DNA of 64,000 bases from NCBI GenBank assembly GCA_965198025.1, contig OZ240237.1, positions 2,976,001 through 3,040,000 of the forward strand. Reading direction: 5' to 3'. The notes below the pieces were generated by a model. The model was not told where the DNA came from, searched no databases, and worked only from the letters and a program-made list of their open reading frames with translations. Of this stretch, positions 8,153 to 14,922 are shown one piece after another. A program made the translations under genes and the position numbers. Positions within the stretch are counted from its first letter, which is position 1. Every line of letters begins with the position of its first letter. The DNA is from CAYWWM01 sp965198025. GTDB taxonomy: Bacteria > Acidobacteriota > Terriglobia > 2-12-FULL-54-10.

Positions 8153-9409
8153 CTATTTCCGCGGATCGGTGATGCGGCCCGTGAGGGAGGAGGCGGCGAC
8201 GGTGTGGACCGAGGCGAGGTAATGGCGCGCTTTGGGATGGCCGTTGCGGCCCGGGAAATTACGCGCTTGGGTTGAGAGAATCGCTTCCTCTTCGGCCAGC
8301 GCTCCCATGTTGACGGCCTGGTTGGATCCGGCGCTCGGAGGGAAAATGGTTGCTCCGGCGTCCATCAGAATTTCGATCAACCCTTCCCTGGCAGCCGCTC
8401 GATAGATCCCCCGCGTAGCCGGCACGACTTGCAGCCGCACGCCGGGGTAGATGCGCTTGTTCCTCAAATACCCAGCCAGATCGCGAATGTCCTGCAGCCG
8501 CCCGCCGGTGCTGCCGCCGACTTCGGCCACTTGAATCTCGACGCCCTTCGCTTCGCTGACCGGCTTCACGTTGCCGACGGTCGGCGGGCAGGCCACCTGC
8601 GGCTCGAGCTTGCCGACGTCGATCTCGATGACCTTTTCATAGGTGGTCCCCGGATCGTTCTGCAGCAGTTCCCAATCCTTCCGGCCCGACCGTTGCTTCG
8701 CAAACTCGGCGGTCTTGGCGTCCGGGTTGATGAAACCCGTCTTGGCTCCGATATCAATCGCCATCAGGGGAAACAGCAGGCGGTCCTCGACCGACAACGA
8801 TTCGATGTACGGCCCGGCGTATTCGACGGCCTTGTAGACCGCGCCGTCCTCGCCCAAATGTCCAACCAGATATTGTGAAACGTCCCGAGCCGTGACCGCC
8901 GCGCCGGGGCCGCCGTGGAAGACAACCTGGATCGTCCCTGGTACGCGGAACCAGCCCATAGCATGGCGGAATCCGAGGCCCGCCATGGAGTTGTTCCCGA
9001 CGCCGGTCGAGAAGAGACCGAGCGCCCCGTAAATGGTGGTGTGGGAATCGCACCCGGTGATGATCTCGCCTGGCGCCCAGAGGCCCTTCTCGATGACGAC
9101 GTGGTGCAGGCTGCCGCTGCCGCAGTCGAACAGATTCCGGATGCCGTGCCGCGCGGCGAAGCGCCGGACGTTCCGGAGGGCCTGCGCGGCCTGCTCCGTG
9201 GCGGGCGAAAAGTTGTGGTCGAAGACAATGATGATCCGGGACGGGTCGGCGACCGGCTCGCCGGGCAATTCCTCTTCAAAAACCCGGGAGACGAAGTTCG
9301 AGCTCAGGTCGTGGAGCACCATGTGGTCCACCTGCGCCACCATCACGTCGCCCGGCGCAACCCGGTCCCGCCCGCCGGCCCGGGCGAGAATCTTTTCGAT
9401 CATGTTCAT
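8153..9409 (-). CDS. LeuC/aconitase-family large subunit lacking all three Fe-S cysteines
   Basis: From ATG at 9409 (GAAGGG 7 bases before; the open frame runs further only as a shadow of the M24 gene) this encodes 418 residues over the full length of the LeuC family. Family landmarks are kept: AQVDHMVLHD, ITGCDSHTTIYGALG, ILSTQARNFPGRNGHP and a C-terminal ASVHTVAASSLTGRITDPR. The cluster ligands are gone: GSCTN is replaced by GGSTGGR (Ser300), and NPGCGPCLG by PPSAGSNQA (Ala360, Asn363). It cannot bind the standard [4Fe-4S] cluster, so the chemistry must differ. It is the last gene of a tight five-gene operon, 10 bases after the preceding stop. Confidence 0.88.
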   Translation of the reverse strand: MNMIEKILARAGGRDRVAPGDVMVAQVDHMVLHDLSSNFVSRVFEEELPGEPVADPSRIIIVFDHNFSPATEQAAQALRNVRRFAARHGIRNLFDCGSGSLHHVVIEKGLWAPGEIITGCDSHTTIYGALGLFSTGVGNNSMAGLGFRHAMGWFRVPGTIQVVFHGGPGAAVTARDVSQYLVGHLGEDGAVYKAVEYAGPYIESLSVEDRLLFPLMAIDIGAKTGFINPDAKTAEFAKQRSGRKDWELLQNDPGTTYEKVIEIDVGKLEPQVACPPTVGNVKPVSEAKGVEIQVAEVGGSTGGRLQDIRDLAGYLRNKRIYPGVRLQVVPATRGIYRAAAREGLIEILMDAGATIFPPSAGSNQAVNMGALAEEEAILSTQARNFPGRNGHPKARHYLASVHTVAASSLTGRITDPRK

Positions 9410-9419
9410 AGCGAGCCCT

Positions 9420-10403
9420 TCATAATAACTCTGCACCCGTATCGCTGAAGCGGCACGAATCGCCATAGAAGAAGCGCCGCCCATCGGAATGAAACTGGAC
9501 GTGGAAGGCGAACAAGTCCCCGGCGCGAAGCTCGAACCGGTCGCAGGACTCATACGGGAGCGGACCGGAAAGAATCTCGGCGTAGCACGCTGCGTCGGCC
9601 GGCTCCCGAATGTGCCCGAGCAGGACTTTCCAGCGGCGCCGCAGAGACTCGGTCAGCAGCGGCGTGGTTTGCGGACGGGAAACCCGCACCCAGTGCCCAC
9701 GGTACTCCACGGCCACCGTAACCGACCAGCCGTCCCCATACGCTCTTCCCCGCGGCGGCGCCGGAGGCGTTCGACCATCGCTCAGGAGAATCACCACCTC
9801 TTCCGCACCGGCCCGCCGATAGGCGCGCTCCAGCCGCCCGACGAACTGAGAATCCTCGCTCTCGCCTCTGCAAGCCATTTCCTCAGTCAAAATGTCTCGC
9901 GCCATCGCGGCAGCGCGCCGCCTCATGGCAAGCTCCCATTGGTCCGAGCCGGGTTCGTAGATTCCGGCTGCCGGCACGTCCTCCAAAGCTATTGCCCCTT
10001 CACTGAGCGGCGCCGCAATCTCCTGCGGCCATTGGGGACGAGCAAGAATTCCCAGGCGGTTCCACTGCTTTTCTGAGGCGATCCCCAGCAACCGCTGCGC
10101 CGGATTGCCGGCCGGCCGGATTTCCTCGAGAACCGTTACGGACCGGATCCAGGGATACACACGCGGCGAAAGCCCGCAGAGCAGCACAGGCTGCCCTTGG
10201 CGCGGAATGACCACCAGCGAGCGGTTCCAATAGGGCATGAAGTTGGCGAGGTAGCGGGCGTGGTTCGAGCGCCAGACGTCGGAGTACACGGCCATGGCCG
10301 GCAGGTCGCGTTCGGCGAGAGCTTTCCGTACCCGGTCGAGGCGCGCTGCAAACGCCTCCGGCGGCAGTTGGGTCTTGTCCCAGTGAATCCAGCCTCGTTT
10401 CAC
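9420..10403 (-). CDS. M24-fold (creatinase/aminopeptidase-like) protein with degenerate active site, paralogue B
   Basis: A 327-residue protein starting at GTG 10403, one base after the stop of paralogue A, with AAGGA upstream. Residues about 1-130 resemble a creatinase N-terminal domain (AVYSDVWRSNHARYLANF). The rest follows the pita-bread fold in shortened form: GDGWSVTVAVEYRGHWVRVS aligns with the usual metal-binding strand, and the end LRAGDLFAFHVQFHSDG...FYGDSCRF aligns with the final GMVFTIEP...EDT block. There the two metal-ligand glutamates are replaced by His301 and Gly314, and the HGxGL histidine loop is missing. A metal-dependent peptidase role is unlikely. It may be a partner subunit of paralogue A. 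Confidence 0.75.
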   Translation of the reverse strand: MKRGWIHWDKTQLPPEAFAARLDRVRKALAERDLPAMAVYSDVWRSNHARYLANFMPYWNRSLVVIPRQGQPVLLCGLSPRVYPWIRSVTVLEEIRPAGNPAQRLLGIASEKQWNRLGILARPQWPQEIAAPLSEGAIALEDVPAAGIYEPGSDQWELAMRRRAAAMARDILTEEMACRGESEDSQFVGRLERAYRRAGAEEVVILLSDGRTPPAPPRGRAYGDGWSVTVAVEYRGHWVRVSRPQTTPLLTESLRRRWKVLLGHIREPADAACYAEILSGPLPYESCDRFELRAGDLFAFHVQFHSDGRRFFYGDSCRFSDTGAELL

Positions 10404-10404
10404 G

Positions 10405-11547
10405 TCAGACGTCCTTTTGAAACAGCTTCTTCTCCGTGCGATTCATCGTCACGCACCCGTCGCGCGTCACCGCCAGCGTATCGCCGAAAACCATGTAACC
10501 CGAAAGAGGCAGGTAAGTGTTCGGATGCGCGATCAGCACCATGCCCTCCTTGACGGTGTAGTGCACGTCTTCGAGAACGTAGGGGTTCTCGTCCAGGTGC
10601 AGTCCCAGGCCGTGGCCGCGGACGCGCGTGAACTTGGGGCCGGTGTACTCGCCGAAACCGCGCCGGCGGAATACGTCGTTTTGCACGCGGGCCACGTCGG
10701 AGATATCCACACCGGGGCGAAGGAAGTCCTGCGCGGCCGCCTGTGCTTCCGCAAAAATCGAATAGGCTTGGCTCTGCTCCGGGCTGGGCTCGGCGAGGAC
10801 CAGCGTGCGGCAGATCTGGGCCCAGTAGCCGTTCACCTGCGGCGTCAGCTCGGTCGTTACCTGGTCGCCTTCCTGAAACCGGCGCCCGGTCGGCGGCTTC
10901 ATGCCCGTGACTTCCGTCCCGCCGGAAGCAATCAGCATGAAGTTGTCCTCGGCGCCGTTCGATTTCAGAAACGATTCGACTTCCGCCACCAACTCGTACT
11001 CCGCCATGCCCGGCTCGATCACGTCCGCGAAGTGCCGGTAGCCGCGGTCGGCCAGCTCGGCAGCCTTGCGCAGGCAAACCATCTCCTCGGGCGTCTTGAC
11101 CCGCCGAACCTCTTCTACGTCGGCCGTCGCCGAGGCTGGCTCGGAACCCATTTCCTGCAGAACAGCTTCCGCGTGGCGAGCTTCCAGAAATTCCATTCCC
11201 GCGACCGCTCCGGCCGCTTTGTCAAACCGTTTGACCCATCGCCGCAGACCTTTGCCGAAATCCGGCTCAAAGGACGTCGGGAGGCGTTTGGCTGCCGAAA
11301 CGGTTTCAAAATCCCAGGGGTCGGATACGAGGACCTCGACTTCGCCCGACTCTGTGACCAGCGCCGCCGCGTGCGGACCAGAAAAATTCTGGTTCACGAT
11401 GCAGCGAAAAAAATCCTTGCGCCAGGGATGGCCGTAGAGCAGCAGGAACTCCCAGCCGCGCCCGGCCATCAGGTTTTTCAATTGGAGCAGGCGGGATTCG
11501 TTGAGCATGGTTTGCCAGCCGGCATCCAAGGGGGGCAACGCAACCAT
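10405..11547 (-). CDS. M24-fold (Xaa-Pro peptidase/creatinase-like) protein with degenerate active site, paralogue A
   Basis: The ATG at 11547 overlaps the preceding stop as TAATG, so translation is probably coupled; this gives 380 residues. The N-terminal creatinase-type domain is followed by a full pita-bread domain. The five M24 metal ligands (D, D, H, E, E) are mostly replaced: the strand reads TTELTPQVNGYWAQICRT without the paired aspartates, the histidine of RGHGLGLHLDENP is kept (about residue 312), and the last two glutamates become His341 (LIAHPNTY) and Gly355 (VFGDTLAV). The His/Gly changes match paralogue B. Creatinase and ectoine hydrolase are metal-free M24 relatives, so ring or amidine hydrolysis is possible. 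The substrate is unknown. Confidence 0.82.
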   Translation of the reverse strand: MVALPPLDAGWQTMLNESRLLQLKNLMAGRGWEFLLLYGHPWRKDFFRCIVNQNFSGPHAAALVTESGEVEVLVSDPWDFETVSAAKRLPTSFEPDFGKGLRRWVKRFDKAAGAVAGMEFLEARHAEAVLQEMGSEPASATADVEEVRRVKTPEEMVCLRKAAELADRGYRHFADVIEPGMAEYELVAEVESFLKSNGAEDNFMLIASGGTEVTGMKPPTGRRFQEGDQVTTELTPQVNGYWAQICRTLVLAEPSPEQSQAYSIFAEAQAAAQDFLRPGVDISDVARVQNDVFRRRGFGEYTGPKFTRVRGHGLGLHLDENPYVLEDVHYTVKEGMVLIAHPNTYLPLSGYMVFGDTLAVTRDGCVTMNRTEKKLFQKDV

Positions 11548-12623
11548 TACGGCATCACGTCCTGCAGGAACCACTCGGTGGGCAATTCCCTTCCCAGGCC
11601 CATCGCCCGCGCGCGTTTGACCACAGCGGCGCCGACGGCGGCGAACTGCGTACCCGCGCCGGTGTTGTTGTTGAAAACGGTGATCTCGTCGTCCCGCGTA
11701 CGACCGGGAACCTTGCCGCCGAGCAGGTCCTGCAGTTCGTGAATTTCCTCCCAGCGCTTGAGGCCGTTTTGCGCGGCCTCCCAGATGTCAGGCGACCGAT
11801 CGTTGCGCCCGACTTCCTTGGAGTGAACAACGTAGAGGTCGGCACGGCGGATGGTCTCGTCGTCAATCTCACGGCGTTTGGTGCTGGCGTCGGCGCCGCC
11901 GATCGAGGCCACGTACATGCCCTTCTCGATCCAATGGCCGTCAAAAACGGGGTTCCAGGCCGCCGTGGCCGCCTGGATGAAGTCGCTGCCCTGGACGGTC
12001 TCGCGCGGCGACGCGGAGGCTTTGACTTCCCGCCCGAGCTTCTTGCTCATGTCGCTCGTGAACTTGCGGCAGTGCTCTTGGTTGGGGCTGTAGACTTTCA
12101 CCTCCTCGAACGGGAAGAGGCGGCACAGGAACTCAATGTGCGCGCTCGCCTGGCCGCCGCTGCCGAACAGCGCCAGGCTGCGCGGCTTCGTTGGAGCGAG
12201 GTACTTGGCCCCAACCGCACTCAGCGCCGCGACGCGCGACTGCTGCAGAAAGCCGTCGTGCAGGATCGCCAGCGGCTCGATCCGTTCGATGTCGAACAGG
12301 ATCACGAAGCCGCAGTACTGCTTTCCCGTGGCGACGGGCAGCAGCCGGCGGCGCTTGACTCCGGCGGTGTAGCTGAAACCCGCCATATCCGAGGTGACGC
12401 GCAGGGCCCAGACGCCGCACCGGGCGCTGCCGCCTTCCTGCGACTTGCAGCGGTACTGGAAGTCAGGATTCGATGGGGAATGCGTCGGCAGATAGGTCAT
12501 GGTGCGCGGCCGGTTGATGGCCTTGCCCTCGGCCAGCTCGCGGTAAATGCTTTCGGTCGCGGCAATCGCTTCCTCCGGCAGGAGTGCCTGTTCGATTTCT
12601 TTGTTGTTGAGCAGAAGCGTCAC
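11547..12623 (-). CDS. Ornithine cyclodeaminase/mu-crystallin family oxidoreductase
   Basis: A 358-residue protein of normal family length. The nucleotide-binding glycine motif is LALFGSGGQASAH (residues 151-161). The preceding substrate helix QQSRVAALSAVGAKYLA and the later YVASIGGADASTKRREID match the family. Members are NAD(P)-dependent and act as ornithine cyclodeaminase, alanine dehydrogenase, delta-1-pyrroline-2-carboxylate reductase or EutC-type enzymes. The sequence alone does not decide which. Its start overlaps the end of the LeuD-like gene by four bases and its stop overlaps the M24 gene, so it sits inside a translationally coupled operon. Confidence 0.88.
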   Translation of the reverse strand: MTLLLNNKEIEQALLPEEAIAATESIYRELAEGKAINRPRTMTYLPTHSPSNPDFQYRCKSQEGGSARCGVWALRVTSDMAGFSYTAGVKRRRLLPVATGKQYCGFVILFDIERIEPLAILHDGFLQQSRVAALSAVGAKYLAPTKPRSLALFGSGGQASAHIEFLCRLFPFEEVKVYSPNQEHCRKFTSDMSKKLGREVKASASPRETVQGSDFIQAATAAWNPVFDGHWIEKGMYVASIGGADASTKRREIDDETIRRADLYVVHSKEVGRNDRSPDIWEAAQNGLKRWEEIHELQDLLGGKVPGRTRDDEITVFNNNTGAGTQFAAVGAAVVKRARAMGLGRELPTEWFLQDVMP

Positions 12624-13159
12624 GCGCCCGTGCCCTCCTTTTTGGAAATGAGAGAAAAGACCCTGGAGCCCGATTGGAGCAGCGGAATCAGCCCGCCCGC
12701 CGCCAGCATTGCGAGCAAGAATTCCGGCGCGCGCTTCCCCTGCAAGGATTTCCCGGAGCTGAGATTCTCGATGATTCCCCGCGTGATGTCGAGACGCAGG
12801 CGGTGGCCGGTTTCGACGAGGTCGTGAATTCCCGGCGCTTCGATCAGCGGCAGGCCTACTTCATAGCCGTTGCGGTAGAACGTCCGCGAGAAAAACTCGG
12901 CGACCACGGCGGCTGTCCCGGTCGCCAGGATGGCCTTCGGCGCGACGGCCCGGCCCGACGAGCAGCCGAAATTCCGTCCCGCCACGATGATGTCGCCCGG
13001 CTGCACCTTCCTCGGGAATTCCGGATTCGCCAATTCCAGGACGTGCTTGGCCATTTCCGAAAGTCCTCGGAAAACCAGGTGCGTCGGTGTGATCCTATCC
13101 GTGGGAATGTTGTGCCCGAACTTCCAGCAGTTTCCTTCCAGGATCAGATCGCGTCCCAT
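12620..13159 (-). CDS. LeuD-like aconitase small subunit, first gene of the Cys-less aconitase operon
   Basis: ATG at 13159 gives 179 residues beginning MGRDLILEGNCWKFGHN; the longer open frame upstream overlaps the divergent GNAT gene antisense and has no family similarity. Swivel-domain signatures are present in variant form: NIPTDRITPTHL, VAGRNFGCSSGRAVAPKA and SRTFYRNGYEVGLPLIE. It is the expected partner for the cysteine-less large subunit encoded four genes downstream, an unusual separation for a LeuC/LeuD pair. The stop overlaps the next start by four bases. The promoter should lie in the 81-bp gap to the divergent GNAT gene. Confidence 0.85.
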   Translation of the reverse strand: MGRDLILEGNCWKFGHNIPTDRITPTHLVFRGLSEMAKHVLELANPEFPRKVQPGDIIVAGRNFGCSSGRAVAPKAILATGTAAVVAEFFSRTFYRNGYEVGLPLIEAPGIHDLVETGHRLRLDITRGIIENLSSGKSLQGKRAPEFLLAMLAAGGLIPLLQSGSRVFSLISKKEGTGA

Positions 13160-13240
13160 GATGACCAGAAACCCCGGACGCGAGTCTACTCCAGATTGGC
13201 GTGGAATGGAACGGCATCCGAACCATGATAGTCTGCGTCC

Positions 13241-13702
13241 ATGACCCCTTTCACGGTCCGGCTCGTGCAACCACAGGATGGCACGGACCTGGCGAAAATG
13301 CGGGCCCTGCTCTGGCCCGATGCCTCGATCGAGGAGCACGCCAGGGAACTGGACGCGGTTCTGAACGGCCGACAGGGGACGCTGCCCATGGCGATCTTTG
13401 TCGCGGAAACCGCAGATGGCCAGACGGCCGGCTTTCTCGAAGCGGGCCTGCGCTCGCATGCCGATGGATGCGATCCGGCACAACCGGTCGGCTACGTCGA
13501 GGGATGGTATGTCAAGAAGAAGTGGCGTAACCGGGGAGTCGGAAAAGCGCTGCTGGCTGCTGCGGAAGAGTGGGCGCGCTCACACGGCTGCCGGGAGATG
13601 GCCTCCGACACCTGGATTGACAACGAGGCCGCGCAGCGAGCTCACGAGGCCCTGGGGTTCTAGGTCGTGGACCGGTGTGTCCACTACCGCAAGTCCCTAT
13701 AA
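13241..13702 (+). pseudogene. AAC(6')-like aminoglycoside acetyltransferase (GNAT) interrupted by an amber codon
   Basis: The open frame runs 13241-13663 and matches AAC(6')-I type acetyltransferases throughout: LWPDASIEEHARELD, FLEAGLRSHADGCD, VGYVEGWYVKKKWRNRGVG for acetyl-CoA binding, and GCREMASDTWIDNEAAQRAHEALGF. It stops at TAG 13661-13663, exactly where relatives continue. Reading on in frame gives VVDRCVHYRKSL and then TAA at 13700-13702, which is the normal family C-terminus. The simplest reading is a single GAG to TAG change removing the last 13 residues including the final beta strand. Read-through is the alternative. Other genes here end normally at TAG. Confidence 0.8.
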
Positions 13703-13806
13703 TCCCCTTAATGATAGGAATGCGTAGAGCCCCGTTTCCGGTTATCATGGGGAGTGTACGGTGAGAGTGTGCGGTCGGGTGGGATTTCACTACAACTCTC
13801 CCAAGT

Positions 13807-14922
13807 GTGAGGCTCCGAGTGTCCGTCTTGAGAACGCTTCTCGTCCCCCTGCTCGCCCTGACCGGAGCGGCGTGTGTGCTGCTGCATCCCGCCCCGCTGT
13901 GGTCGCAAGGACCTGAGCGGCCGCCCAGCCCGGTCCGCTACACGGAGGCGCGCCAACACCCGCTGCGGGAATCGGTTGTTCTGCCCGGTACGGTGGAGTC
14001 GCCCACCAAGAGCCTGGTGGCGAGCGAAGTGGCTGGATTGGTGATTGAATTTCTGGCACGCGAGGGGGACTCGGTCGAGAAGGGCCAGCCGCTGGCCCGT
14101 TTGCGGACCGCCACGCTGGAGCTGGAACGGAACAGCGTCGAAGCGCAGCTCCGCGAAACGCAGGCGCGGCTGCAGCAGGCCGAAGCTCATCTCGCGAGAT
14201 CGCGCGAACTCCTCGAAGCCGGCGTGATTGCCCGGGACGAGTTCGACGACCGCTTCTTCGAGGTAAACGCCTGGCAAGGGCGCGTGGAGCAGCTCACCGC
14301 CAACATTGCCCGGATCAATGACGACATCGAGCGCAGCACGATTCTGGCTCCTTTTTTGGGCGTGGTGGCCGCCGAGCAGACGGAAGTCGGCCAGTGGCTT
14401 GCCGTGGGTGACCCCGTGGTGGAAATTCTCTCGGTGACCGAACTGGAAGTCAGGGTGGACGTCCCCGAGCGGTATTTTCGCAGCCTGCGGACGGGAATCG
14501 GCACCACCGTGACCTTCGAATCGATGCCGGGCACAGCGATCCCCGGACGGATTCAGGCCATCCTGCCCGCCGCCGACCCGCAAGCCAGGACCTTCCCGTT
14601 GAAGGTCAGCATCCCGAACCCCGAGCGGCGGATTGGCGTGGGCATGCTGGCTCGGGTTTCCTTCCCGGTGGGGCAGTCGGTGCAAGCTACCATCGTTCCC
14701 AAGGATGCCTTGGTGCGCCGCGGCCCCCAGGAAATGGTCTTTCTGCTGAACGGCGAAGGGACGGTTGATCCGCTGCCGGTCGAGACAGGCCAGGCAGTCG
14801 GTTCCTGGGTCCAAGTGCGGGGCCCGGTACAGCCCGGAATGCAGGTCGTCACGCGGGGCAACGAGCGCCTGCAGCCGGGGCAGCCCGTGCAGGGAGAGTC
14901 GCTGGAGTATCCGCTGCCGTGA
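13807..14922 (+). CDS. RND efflux periplasmic adaptor (membrane fusion protein)
   Basis: A 371-residue protein from GTG 13807 with an N-terminal signal sequence (VLRTLLVPLLALTGAAC). The adaptor layout is clear: a lipoyl half (LVASEVAGLVIEFLAREGDSVEKGQPLARL), a coiled-coil hairpin around residues 110-160, the returning lipoyl half (TILAPFLGVVAAEQTEVGQW), then beta-barrel and membrane-proximal domains (VDVPERYFRSLRTG). It connects the inner-membrane pump to an outer-membrane channel; no TolC-like gene is in the window. The pump gene starts at 14919 and overlaps the adaptor stop by four bases. Confidence 0.92.
   Translation: MRLRVSVLRTLLVPLLALTGAACVLLHPAPLWSQGPERPPSPVRYTEARQHPLRESVVLPGTVESPTKSLVASEVAGLVIEFLAREGDSVEKGQPLARLRTATLELERNSVEAQLRETQARLQQAEAHLARSRELLEAGVIARDEFDDRFFEVNAWQGRVEQLTANIARINDDIERSTILAPFLGVVAAEQTEVGQWLAVGDPVVEILSVTELEVRVDVPERYFRSLRTGIGTTVTFESMPGTAIPGRIQAILPAADPQARTFPLKVSIPNPERRIGVGMLARVSFPVGQSVQATIVPKDALVRRGPQEMVFLLNGEGTVDPLPVETGQAVGSWVQVRGPVQPGMQVVTRGNERLQPGQPVQGESLEYPLP

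Noticed and set aside
8144..8161. Hairpin CGGAAAT/ATTTCCG as a bidirectional terminator between the convergent operons
   Set aside because: The stem is only 7 bp, overlaps the end of the Cys-less leuC coding sequence and has no T-run on either side.
13661..13663. Genome-wide recoding of TAG
   Set aside because: Several intact genes, such as the amidohydrolase at 1970 and the RND pump at 14919, end at TAG at the expected family length, so TAG is a normal stop here.
13698..13703. TATAAT as a promoter for the RND operon
   Set aside because: It overlaps the restored end of the acetyltransferase frame, has no -35 partner (GTGTGT at the right distance), and is over 100 bases from the start; too weak to call.
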